Shown here: positions 1-6,379 of the stretch, in pieces
Layout: every line of letters begins with the position of its first letter
Numbering within the stretch: position 1 is the first letter of the stretch
From: an uncultured Pseudoclavibacter sp.
GTDB taxonomy: Bacteria > Actinomycetota > Actinomycetes > Actinomycetales > Microbacteriaceae
NCBI GenBank assembly: GCA_946221025.1
Contig: CAMIMS010000033.1
Coordinates: forward strand, 1-18,314
Length of the DNA: 18,314 nt
Reading direction: 5' to 3'
Notes under the pieces: model-generated
Databases searched by the model: none
Seen by the model: the letters and a program-made list of their open reading frames with translations, nothing else
What the model was told of the DNA's origin: nothing
Translations under genes and position numbers: made by a program

Positions 1-17
1 TATGAAAGGACCCCTCA

Positions 18-386
18 GTGAGTAGACACGAGGAACTCGCACATGCCGTAGCCGGCATCCGGCGCTCCATGCCGGAGCTGACCGGCGTCATGATCGCCTC
101 GCAAGACGGTCTTCCCATCGCCCACGACTTCCCCGACGCCGACGCTGAGCGCGTCGCCGCGATGGCCGCCACGGCCCTCGGTCTTGGTCAGCGTGTTACC
201 GAGCGCACTGACCTCGGTGACCTCGTCGAGTCGGTCTTCCGCGGAGACGACGGGTACCTCGTCGTGTACTCCACCGGCGACCAGGCCGTTCTCGTTCTTT
301 CCGGCCCGACGTCGAGCAACCTCGGGCTCATGCGCCTCGAGGCCCGCGCCGCGTCGGCACGAATTAAGCGGGCGATGGACCAGTGA
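18..386 (+). CDS. Roadblock/LC7 domain protein (CvnB/MglB-like), first copy
   Basis: This 122-aa protein is a single roadblock/LC7 domain, the fold of MglB and actinobacterial CvnB, which bind small Ras-like GTPases as dimers and act as GAPs or scaffolds. Visible family features are the N-terminal helix, the strand-turn ASQDGLPIA (27-35), an aliphatic helix around 41-60, the strands VESVFRGDDGYLVVYSTG and AVLVLSG, and the closing SSNLGLMRLEARAASARI (99-116). The length is normal for a stand-alone domain. The GTG start at 18 has a purine-rich GAAAGGA at 4-10 at good spacing. The stop overlaps the GTG of the next gene by 4 nt, so the two are co-translated. It is the first complete gene in the window; upstream members of the operon may lie outside. 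The fold assignment is firm. The partner is inferred to be the GTPase at 1887-2639. Confidence 0.88.
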   Translation: MSRHEELAHAVAGIRRSMPELTGVMIASQDGLPIAHDFPDADAERVAAMAATALGLGQRVTERTDLGDLVESVFRGDDGYLVVYSTGDQAVLVLSGPTSSNLGLMRLEARAASARIKRAMDQ

Positions 387-1006
387 GCGGATCGACTGAG
401 CAGATCGAATCGCGCGACGTCGTCGCCATTGCCACCGAAGCGCGGTCGCACATGCCGCCGCAGGCTTCGTTCCGTGCCGAGGATGACGCTGTCATCGCCC
501 AGCACGCCGAGTTCCTGAACGGCCTTGGTAGCACGATCGTCGATTCGTTCTACCAGACCGTCTTCGGCCACGAGCAGACCGCCAAGGTCTTCCACGAGGG
601 CGAGCGCCCTGCGCGCGAAGACTCGCTCGCTAACTGGTGGGCGCGCACGATCGCGGGTCCCCGCGACGACCGTTACTTCGGCTGGCTTGCGCTGGTGGGT
701 CTGCTCCACGTTGTGCGCGGAGTGTCGAACCCCATGATGCTCTCGATGGCTGACCACATCGGAGCCGTTGTTGCCGAGCAGGCTCGTGAAGCCCAGCTTC
801 CGGAGGCAGACCAGGCGGCCCTCAACGAGGCGTTCCGCCGATTCCTCGCGACTGTTTCGGCCGTTATCACCTTCGGTTACGACATCGCGGTGGAGAACGC
901 ACTGTTCGAAGTTGCCGGCATGCCTTCTGCGCTCCTGCACCGCCTACGCGACCAAACGGTCGAACAGGCGGTTGTCGAGGCGCGCGAATCCCTCGGTCGC
1001 CCGTAA
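383..1006 (+). CDS. Protoglobin / globin-coupled sensor domain protein
   Basis: This 207-aa protein is predicted to have a protoglobin (globin-sensor) fold. Helical segments begin near residue 36, and VGLLHVVRGV (105-114) matches the F-helix motif of protoglobins and globin-coupled sensors, which makes H109 the likely haem-proximal histidine. A long hydrophobic helix follows (about 148-175, ending ATVSAVITFGYDIAVENALF). No methyl-accepting, GGDEF or kinase output domain is attached; the C-terminal 25 residues are a charged helix that could contact a partner. The GTG start at 383 overlaps the preceding stop (GTGA) and lacks a strong ribosome site, consistent with translational coupling. Haem and O2/NO/CO binding are family knowledge. 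A sensor role for the neighbouring GTPase module is inferred from context. A helical regulator that has lost haem remains possible. Confidence 0.75.
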   Translation: MSGSTEQIESRDVVAIATEARSHMPPQASFRAEDDAVIAQHAEFLNGLGSTIVDSFYQTVFGHEQTAKVFHEGERPAREDSLANWWARTIAGPRDDRYFGWLALVGLLHVVRGVSNPMMLSMADHIGAVVAEQAREAQLPEADQAALNEAFRRFLATVSAVITFGYDIAVENALFEVAGMPSALLHRLRDQTVEQAVVEARESLGRP

Positions 1007-1062
1007 CATGCACTCAGCGGCCCCCGAGGCCGGTGGCGCACGAACCAGGAGGGATCACTGAG

Positions 1063-1881
1063 GTGTCGAACGTATTTGGAACTCTCGACATCTTCACCGT
1101 CCTCCTCATGGCCGTGGCCGCCATCCTCGGGGCCCTCGTCGGTGCGTGGTACGGCCGCGGGAAACGGCGGAGCGCAGACTCGGCGGCAAAGGCCGTCGAG
1201 TCTGCCGCTGCGCCGGCATCACCTGCCTTCAGCGACCCTCGAGGCACCGAGCCGTCCATAACGGAGGCGGCCGGCAACCCCGGGCACTCCGGTGTTACGG
1301 CGCGCAACACGGCGCCGCACTCCCATGAGCGCGATGCATCGCTCGCGCCGTCCTCGACCGTGGATCGAGCAATCTCATCCACGCCGGATGCGGACGAGAC
1401 GAGCGAGTCCCCGCCGCAGACCGACTGGGGCATTGCGCGCCGGCAGGACAGTTCAGCCCCACGAGCAGAGCACGTGGCGGCACAGCACGCCACCGAAGAG
1501 GACGCCGCGCAGGCTTGGACACCCCCATCCGTTGACACAGAAACGGGCCCGAGCGCCAAGGCGCAGTCGCGCATTGACGAGCTCGAAACGAAGTACGCGG
1601 AGCTTGAGGCCAAGCTCCTTCAGGCCCAACGCGAACACACGATTGAATACGGCCGCTTCGAGGCGGGCGCCGTCATGGCTATGGACCAGGTGGTGAAGGC
1701 CGGGCGCGAGCGCGAAGTGCAGTTGCTCGGCGACCTCGATGCCGCCAAAGCTGAGCTTCGCGCGGCTAATGACTCGTATGCCCTGCTCGAGCGCAGGGTG
1801 GAGTCGCTGCAGAATTCCCTCGGAGAGCGAGACGATCGACTCGCAGCACTGCATGAGCGGCTCACTGAATTAGAAGGATGA
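1063..1881 (+). CDS. One-TM membrane protein with long linker and C-terminal coiled coil
   Basis: I do not recognise this 272-aa protein as a named family. A single hydrophobic segment (about 8-30) is followed by GRGKRR, which predicts an N-terminal anchor with the remainder in the cytoplasm. Residues 40-165 are a low-complexity Ala/Ser/Pro/Glu linker. Residues 168-272 form a heptad-like coiled coil (IDELETKYAELEAKLLQAQ, then AKAELRAANDSYALLERRV), interrupted near 195-215 by a Gly/Ala stretch. The GTG at 1063 was chosen over an upstream in-frame GTG (1033) because AGGAGGG at 1047-1053 lies 9 nt before it and the membrane segment then starts near the N-terminus. The stop overlaps the next reading frame at the ATGA of 1878-1881. 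The layout recalls ZipA-like tethers (TM, linker, C-terminal module), but no FtsZ-binding domain is evident. A membrane scaffold for the GTPase module is inferred. Confidence 0.75.
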   Translation: MSNVFGTLDIFTVLLMAVAAILGALVGAWYGRGKRRSADSAAKAVESAAAPASPAFSDPRGTEPSITEAAGNPGHSGVTARNTAPHSHERDASLAPSSTVDRAISSTPDADETSESPPQTDWGIARRQDSSAPRAEHVAAQHATEEDAAQAWTPPSVDTETGPSAKAQSRIDELETKYAELEAKLLQAQREHTIEYGRFEAGAVMAMDQVVKAGREREVQLLGDLDAAKAELRAANDSYALLERRVESLQNSLGERDDRLAALHERLTELEG

Positions 1882-1886
1882 CAAGA

Positions 1887-2639
1887 ATGTCCCCGAGGAA
1901 GATCATCATCGGGCACCGCGCAGCGCGGGAGATCGCATTCGTTGGCCCGGTCGGCGTTGGGAAGACGACCGCGGTGCGCGCACTTTCCTCAATCGAGGCC
2001 GCGAGCACAGACGTGATGACGACTGCGACGAGACAGTCTGGCCGTCGTGCGGCCGGACGCAAGACAACGACGACCGTGGCGCTCGATTACGGCGAATGGC
2101 GCAGCGATCGGGGAACCGTCATGCTGTTCGGCACTCCGGGGCAGTCGCGCTTTCGCAGCTCGCGTGACCGGCTCATGCCCGCGTCGACGGCGATCGTGCT
2201 TCTCCTTTATGGAAACACGAGCTACGCGCTCGACGAAGCGGCCGAGTGGCTTCGCTTCATCGATGCGGCGAGCCTCGGCTCGCGCCTGACCGTGGTCGTC
2301 ACTCGCCTCGGACAGCCCGCTGAACCCCATCAGGACGGTGAGGAACCGGAACAGGACGATTCGGGTGAGCGCCCGGACCCGGAGAGCGTCGAATCGATCT
2401 CGCCGGAGAAGGAGCGCGAGCTTCTTGCTCCGTTCGAGCGGTACGTCGCCGAGATCGATCCTCGCATTCAGGTTCTCGCCGGGGATCCGCGCAACAGTGA
2501 TGACGTCGCGCGGATCGTCGAGGTCGCGCTGCGTGCGGCGCCGGCCACCTCGCCGCGCATCGACGGCAGCTCGTCCAACAAGAAGGCGGCGGGCAGCCGC
2601 AGCGGCACCTCGTCGCGTGAAGGGGAGGCAAAGGCATGA
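1887..2639 (+). CDS. Small Ras-like GTPase (MglA/CvnD conservon type)
   Basis: This 250-aa P-loop GTPase resembles MglA and the CvnD proteins of actinobacterial conservons. In the numbering from 1887, G1/Walker A is GPVGVGKTT (20-28), a Thr-rich switch I (TTTTVALDYGEW) lies near 60-71, and G3 is FGTPGQSRF (81-89), with Gly in place of the usual Asp as is common in CvnD-like proteins. G4 is degenerate: VVVTRLGQ replaces N/TKxD. An acidic, proline-containing insertion (about 144-170) and a basic Ser/Gly/Lys tail (about 226-250) make it longer than the usual 190 aa or so. The ATG at 1887 was preferred to the one at 1878 because AGAAGGA (1872-1878) is 8 nt upstream of it. The stop overlaps the ATG of the following roadblock gene. 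The cytoplasmic switch role and its control by roadblock partners are family knowledge; the link to the globin is inferred. Confidence 0.85.
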   Translation: MSPRKIIIGHRAAREIAFVGPVGVGKTTAVRALSSIEAASTDVMTTATRQSGRRAAGRKTTTTVALDYGEWRSDRGTVMLFGTPGQSRFRSSRDRLMPASTAIVLLLYGNTSYALDEAAEWLRFIDAASLGSRLTVVVTRLGQPAEPHQDGEEPEQDDSGERPDPESVESISPEKERELLAPFERYVAEIDPRIQVLAGDPRNSDDVARIVEVALRAAPATSPRIDGSSSNKKAAGSRSGTSSREGEAKA

Positions 2640-3106
2640 CGACGGACGATTCCGACCTCGACCGCGAGTGGGGAAGTGATCAGCTGCGCGATGCCTGGGT
2701 ATCGCGAACCACGATCATCGGTGAAGCTGCCGCTCCACTGCTCGAGGCGCTCTGCGACGAGATCGAAGAGATCATCGTGGCCGCAGTCTCCACCGGGGAT
2801 GGCTTCAACCTCTGCGCGATCGGACTCGAGGAAGATGAGATCGGCCGTTTTGTCGCGCTCGGTAGCTCGCTGAACTCCGTGGCGCAGGCCGCCGTGGGAG
2901 CGCTCCCGGACACACCGCGCAAGGTGAAGCTCGACGTGGCCACGGCCATCGCGGGCGACCTCACCCTGCTCTCGGTGACCTTCGATCACGAGACGCTCGG
3001 AACCTGCATCCTCACCGCCGCCGGCCGTGACATCTCCCTTGGCCGCCTCAAGCTCGAGGCGGAGCAGACCGCGGCTGCGCTCAGCGAGGCCCTGCAGGGA
3101 CTGTAA
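2636..3106 (+). CDS. Roadblock/LC7-like protein, second copy
   Basis: This 156-aa protein is a second, divergent roadblock/LC7-like domain. The core begins near residue 30 (GEAAAPLLEALCDEIEEIIVAAVST), then shows DGFNLCAIGL (55-64), the helix GRFVALGSSLNSVAQAAVGAL (70-90), and paired strands ending LLSVTFDHETLGTCILTAAG, before a C-terminal amphipathic helix. The DG turn and the ALGSSL segment fit the family, but it shares little detailed sequence with the copy at 18-386, so the pair may form a heterodimer. The ATG at 2636 overlaps the GTPase stop (ATGA) and has AGGGGAGG at 2621-2628. It ends the five-gene operon; the next gene has its own apparent promoter. A GAP, GEF or scaffold role for the adjacent GTPase is inferred. 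The fold call is by pattern and less certain than for the first copy. Confidence 0.75.
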   Translation: MTTDDSDLDREWGSDQLRDAWVSRTTIIGEAAAPLLEALCDEIEEIIVAAVSTGDGFNLCAIGLEEDEIGRFVALGSSLNSVAQAAVGALPDTPRKVKLDVATAIAGDLTLLSVTFDHETLGTCILTAAGRDISLGRLKLEAEQTAAALSEALQGL

Positions 3107-3129
3107 TCGTGCGGCTTTGCCGGTGCGCC

Positions 3130-3143
3130 CCATCCTAGGATGG
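3130..3143. promoter_or_regulatory. Palindromic -10 element before ettA
   Basis: CCATCCTAGGATGG is a perfect 14-bp palindrome. It contains TAGGAT on the + strand (3136-3141), 7 nt before the ettA ATG, the spacing expected for a leaderless actinobacterial transcript. By symmetry the same hexamer occurs on the - strand (3137 to 3132), pointing back into the roadblock gene. No convincing -35 was found in either direction. It could instead be a regulator operator. Confidence 0.5.
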
Positions 3144-3148
3144 AGGCC

Positions 3149-4831
3149 ATGGCCGAGTACATCTACCAAATGATTCGCGCCCGCAAGGCGGTCGGCGACA
3201 AGCTCATCCTCGACGACGTCACGATGTCGTTCTTTCCCGGCGCCAAGATCGGCATGGTCGGTCCGAACGGTGCGGGTAAGTCGACGATCCTGAAGATCAT
3301 GGCTGGGCTCGACCAGCCCTCAAACGGTGAAGCGAAGCTCACCCCGGGTTACACCGTCGGCATCCTCATGCAGGAACCCGAGCTCGACGAGTCGAAGACC
3401 GTCATCGAGAACGTGCGCATGGGCATGGGCGACCTGTACGCGAAGGTGCAGCGCTTCAACGAGATCTCCGCCGAGATGGCCGAACCCGACGCCGACTTCG
3501 ATGCGCTCATGGAAGAAATGGGCAAGCTGCAGGGGGAGATCGACGCCGCGGATGCGTGGGATCTCGACTCCCAGGCCGAGCAGGCGATGGAGGCGCTTCG
3601 TCTACCTCCGGCCGACGCGGATGTCTCCAAGCTCTCCGGTGGTGAAAAGCGCCGCGTCGCCCTGTGCAAGCTTCTGCTCGAAAAGCCTGACCTCCTCCTC
3701 CTGGACGAGCCGACGAACCACCTCGACGCCGAAAGCGTGCTCTGGCTCGAGCAGCACCTGCAGAAGTACCCGGGCGCGGTCATCGCGATCACCCACGATC
3801 GGTACTTCCTCGACAATGTCGCCGAGTGGATTGCCGAGGTCGACCGCGGCCGGCTCTACCCGTACGAGGGCAACTACTCGACCTACCTCGAGAAGAAGAA
3901 GGAACGCCTCCAGATTCAGGGCCAGAAGGATGCGAAGCTCGCCAAGCGACTCGCGGATGAGCTCGACTGGGTGCGCTCGAATGCTAAGGGGCGCCAGGCG
4001 AAGTCGAAGGCCCGCCTTGCTCGCTACGAGGAGATGGCCGCTGAGGCCGAGCGCACACGAAAGCTCGACTTCGAGGAGATTCAGATTCCGCCGGGGCCGC
4101 GCCTGGGGCAGGTGGTCATCGAAGCCAATGACCTGAAGAAGGGCTTCGGCGACCGGGTGCTCTTCGACGACCTGTCGTTCTCGCTGCCGCGAAACGGCAT
4201 CGTCGGCATCATCGGCCCGAACGGTGTTGGAAAGTCAACGCTGTTCAAGACCATCGTTGGTCTTGAAGACCTCGACGAGGGCGACCTGAAGATCGGTGAG
4301 ACGGTCAAGCTCAGCTACGTCGACCAGAGCCGCGCCGGCATCGACCCCGACAAGTCGCTGTGGGAGGTCGTCTCGGACGGGCTCGACTACATCCAGGTCG
4401 GAAATGTCGAGATCCCTTCGCGCGCGTATGTCTCGAAGTTCGGATTCAAGGGACCGGACCAGCAGAAGAAGGCAGGTGTCCTCTCCGGTGGTGAGCGAAA
4501 CCGCCTGAACCTTGCCCTCACCCTGAAGCAGGGTGGCAACGTGATCCTGCTCGACGAGCCGACGAACGACCTCGACGTGGAAACTCTCTCGAGCCTCGAG
4601 AATGCGCTGCTGAGCTTCCCCGGATGCGCGGTGGTCATTACTCACGACCGGTGGTTCCTCGACCGAATCGCCACGCACATCCTCGCCTACGAGGGCACGG
4701 AGGAAGACCCGTCGAACTGGTACTGGTTCGAGGGCAACTTCGAGGGGTACGAGGCGAACAAGATCGAGCGGCTCGGGCCGGAGGCCGCTAAGCCCTCTCG
4801 CGTCACGTACCGCAAGCTCACCCGCGACTAA
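3149..4831 (+). CDS. ettA: EttA, energy-dependent translational throttle ABC-F ATPase
   Basis: This 560-aa soluble ABC-F protein has two ATPase domains and no membrane segments. EttA binds the ribosomal E site and gates the first steps of elongation according to the ATP/ADP level. Domain 1 has Walker A GPNGAGKST (38-46), signature LSGGEKRR (162-169) and Walker B with DEPTNHLD (186-193). An arm insertion lies at about 90-145 and the P-site tRNA interaction motif linker, rich in Lys/Arg/Glu, at about 240-310. Domain 2 has GPNGVGKST (356-364), LSGGERNRL and DEPTNDLD. The length matches E. coli EttA (555 aa). The ATG at 3149 gives the canonical MAEYIYQM start; an in-frame ATG at 3140 would add three residues and fall inside the -10 element. 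It corresponds to M. tuberculosis Rv2477c by gene order. Misannotation of this family as macrolide exporters is common; no export function is supported here. Confidence 0.96.
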   Translation: MAEYIYQMIRARKAVGDKLILDDVTMSFFPGAKIGMVGPNGAGKSTILKIMAGLDQPSNGEAKLTPGYTVGILMQEPELDESKTVIENVRMGMGDLYAKVQRFNEISAEMAEPDADFDALMEEMGKLQGEIDAADAWDLDSQAEQAMEALRLPPADADVSKLSGGEKRRVALCKLLLEKPDLLLLDEPTNHLDAESVLWLEQHLQKYPGAVIAITHDRYFLDNVAEWIAEVDRGRLYPYEGNYSTYLEKKKERLQIQGQKDAKLAKRLADELDWVRSNAKGRQAKSKARLARYEEMAAEAERTRKLDFEEIQIPPGPRLGQVVIEANDLKKGFGDRVLFDDLSFSLPRNGIVGIIGPNGVGKSTLFKTIVGLEDLDEGDLKIGETVKLSYVDQSRAGIDPDKSLWEVVSDGLDYIQVGNVEIPSRAYVSKFGFKGPDQQKKAGVLSGGERNRLNLALTLKQGGNVILLDEPTNDLDVETLSSLENALLSFPGCAVVITHDRWFLDRIATHILAYEGTEEDPSNWYWFEGNFEGYEANKIERLGPEAAKPSRVTYRKLTRD

Positions 4832-4838
4832 CGCTGAC

Positions 4839-4863
4839 GGTGCGCGCCGGATGGGCGCGCACC
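4839..4863 (+). terminator. Hairpin between ettA and the 4HBT thioesterase gene
   Basis: GGTGCGCGCC (4839-4848) pairs perfectly with GGCGCGCACC (4854-4863) around a 5-nt loop. No T-tract follows; the ribosome site AAGGAG (4866-4871) of the next gene begins 3 nt later. It may act as an attenuator or mRNA processing/stability element within an operon rather than as a full terminator. Confidence 0.4.
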
Positions 4864-4876
4864 GCAAGGAGTTTCC

Positions 4877-5344
4877 ATGCGATTCCACGTTCCGATGCAG
4901 CGCCGCTGGCGTGACCTCGACACGTACGGGCACGTCAACAACGCCACCATCATCGCGTTTCTCGAAGAGGCGAGGCTTCGCACCTTCGGGTTAGCGGATG
5001 AAGACAGCGACGAACCGCGCCCCCTCGGCACCGAGCGGCCGAGCACCGACCCGGCCACGTTCTGGCTCGTTGCCCGTCACGAGATCGAATACGTCACGCC
5101 CATCCCGTACCGGTCAGAGCCGCTGGATGTGCAGCTGTGGGTTTCGCAGCTGAAGGGCGCCTCGCTCACCGTCGAGTACGCGATGTGCGAGCCGGGGGAG
5201 GAGCGCAGCTACGTGCGCGCCTCAACCGAGATCGTGCTCGTCGACTCGACGACGAACCGGCCCCGTCGCATCCGCGACGACGAGCGGGCCGTTTGGGAAC
5301 CGTACCTCGGGCCGGCAACGCAGTTCCGCCGCCGCCCGTCATAG
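4877..5344 (+). CDS. Acyl-CoA thioesterase, 4HBT hot-dog family
   Basis: This 155-aa protein is a single hot-dog domain of the 4-hydroxybenzoyl-CoA thioesterase (YbgC/FadM) type, which hydrolyses acyl-CoA thioesters. The N-terminal signature WRDLDTYGHVNNATIIAFLEEAR (11-33) contains the family D-x-D-x-x-GHVNN catalytic loop and the following hot-dog helix; HEIEYVTPIPYRSEPLDVQLWV and the strand around residue 108 (VEYAM) are the expected strands. The length is typical. The ATG at 4877 has AAGGAG (4866-4871) 5 nt upstream. It lies 45 nt after ettA and is probably in its operon; the arrangement parallels Rv2477c/Rv2475c in M. tuberculosis as I recall it. The substrate chain length cannot be read from the sequence. 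It faces another thioesterase gene, tesB, tail to tail. Confidence 0.88.
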   Translation: MRFHVPMQRRWRDLDTYGHVNNATIIAFLEEARLRTFGLADEDSDEPRPLGTERPSTDPATFWLVARHEIEYVTPIPYRSEPLDVQLWVSQLKGASLTVEYAMCEPGEERSYVRASTEIVLVDSTTNRPRRIRDDERAVWEPYLGPATQFRRRPS

Positions 5345-5373
5345 CGCGCGCCGCGGTACCCGCACCACGAAGG

Positions 5374-5418
5374 GTCGAGGCCCCTGGCTGGAATAGAGAT
5401 TCCGCCCGGGGCCTCGAC
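5374..5418. terminator. Bidirectional terminator hairpin between convergent thioesterase genes
   Basis: GTCGAGGCCCC (5374-5384, first base G) pairs perfectly over 11 bp with GGGGCCTCGAC (5408-5418). The 23-nt loop contains an inner 5-bp stem, GGAAT (5390-5394) with ATTCC (5399-5403). It lies in the gap between two converging genes, so it can serve both. There is no strong T-tract on either side. Confidence 0.6.
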
Positions 5419-5428
5419 TCATCTTCGG

Positions 5429-6361
5429 TTAGGCGCTCTCCTTGACGCGCACCATTCCCTCCTGGGTGATGCTCGCGACGAGATTGCCGTCGCGATCGAA
5501 GAACCGGCCCTGGTTGAGCGACCGGCCACCGGATGCGCTCATCGTCTCGTGCTCGTACAGCAGCCATTCGTCGGCTCGCGCCGGTCGGTGCCACCACACG
5601 GCGTGGTCGAGGCTCGCCATTCGAAGTCGGCCATCAATCCAGGCGAGCCCGTGCCGGCGGAGGGTCGGCTCGAGGATGGTGTAGTCACTGACGTAGGCGA
5701 TGGCCGCCTGATGCAGCACCGGGTCGTTGGGCATCTGACCCATCGCCTTGATCCAAACGTGCTGCTTTGCTGAGCGCTCGGGAGCAGGTTCCACGAACAT
5801 CGGCGGTTCAACGTGACGCATCGCGAATGGGCGGCGGTGAATCCAAAAGTTCTGCAGAGCTTCCCCCGCCGACTCCACCAGGGGGGCCTCACTCGGAAGG
5901 CTCTCCGGATCGGGCATGCCCGACGGCATCTCAGCCTGGTGTTCGAGCCCATCCTGCACCTCCTGGAACGAGGCGATCATCGACCAGATCGGCTGCCCCT
6001 CCTGGTAGGCGTGCACGCCGCGGGTTGAGAACGAGCGTCCGTCGTGGAGCCGAGCAACGCTGAGGGTGATCGGCTTGTAGATATCCCCGGGGCGGAGGAA
6101 ATAGCCGTGCATCGAGTGGATGGGGCGGCCCTCCGGAACCGTGCGCAGCGCCGCGATGACCGACTGGGCGGCCACCTGGCCGCCGAATACGCGACCGCTT
6201 GGCATCCAGTGGCTATTGGCGACCGAGATGTCTTCGGTCGTGCGCGCATCCGATTTCTCGAGCTTCATCGTCTCGAGAAATGCCTCGAAGGGGGTCAGGT
6301 GCTTGAACACCTCCGGATCGGCGAGCGAAGGGGTCGAGTCGGGCTGCGCGTCACGGGTCAC
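5429..6361 (-). CDS. tesB: Acyl-CoA thioesterase II (TesB)
   Basis: This 310-aa protein is a double hot-dog thioesterase of the TesB type, which releases fatty acids from acyl-CoA in the cytoplasm. The first hot-dog contains GRVFGGQVAAQSVIAAL (56-72) and IHSMHGYFLRPGD (81-93). The second has YVSDYTIL (223-230) and LDHAVWWHRP (251-260), and ends VASITQEGMVR (295-305). By alignment with E. coli TesB (D204, T228, Q278) the catalytic residues are D226, S250 and Q300; the Thr-to-Ser change is conservative. The length is slightly above the usual 286 aa through an N-terminal extension. The start is GTG at 6361. No strong ribosome site is seen, but TAAGGT (- strand, 6373 to 6368) lies 6 nt upstream, suggesting a leaderless message. 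It is divergent from the gene at 6380. Confidence 0.94.
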   Translation of the reverse strand: MTRDAQPDSTPSLADPEVFKHLTPFEAFLETMKLEKSDARTTEDISVANSHWMPSGRVFGGQVAAQSVIAALRTVPEGRPIHSMHGYFLRPGDIYKPITLSVARLHDGRSFSTRGVHAYQEGQPIWSMIASFQEVQDGLEHQAEMPSGMPDPESLPSEAPLVESAGEALQNFWIHRRPFAMRHVEPPMFVEPAPERSAKQHVWIKAMGQMPNDPVLHQAAIAYVSDYTILEPTLRRHGLAWIDGRLRMASLDHAVWWHRPARADEWLLYEHETMSASGGRSLNQGRFFDRDGNLVASITQEGMVRVKESA

Positions 6362-6366
6362 GGAAG

Positions 6367-6373
6367 TACCTTA
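6367..6373. promoter_or_regulatory. Shared symmetric -10 element of a divergent promoter
   Basis: The heptamer TACCTTA reads TACCTT on the + strand (6367-6372), 7 nt before the GTG at 6380, and TAAGGT on the - strand (6373 to 6368), 6 nt before the tesB GTG at 6361. Both fit TANNNT at the distance expected for leaderless transcripts. No good -35 is visible either way. AGAAGGAG at 6373-6380 runs into the + start codon, too close to act as a standard ribosome site. Confidence 0.5.
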
Positions 6374-6379
6374 GAAGGA

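Noticed and set aside
188..940. 250-codon open frame on the minus strand over the protoglobin gene
   Set aside because: Its translation is Arg/Asp/His-rich with no family pattern, and the + strand frame shows a clear globin motif with coupled overlaps. It is a GC-rich shadow.
1033..1062. Upstream GTG start for the coiled-coil membrane protein
   Set aside because: The strong AGGAGGG at 1047-1053 lies inside this stretch and is correctly spaced for the GTG at 1063.
3149..4831. Macrolide resistance ABC protein annotation for the ABC-F gene
   Set aside because: The start MAEYIYQM, the arm insertion, the length and the linker match EttA, a housekeeping translation factor, not antibiotic-resistance ABC-F proteins.
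6044..6379. Upstream extension of the unknown gene at 6380 in the same frame
   Set aside because: It lies antisense to the well-supported tesB N-terminus and has no ribosome site; the GTG at 6380 follows a -10 element and gives a normal-looking N-terminus.
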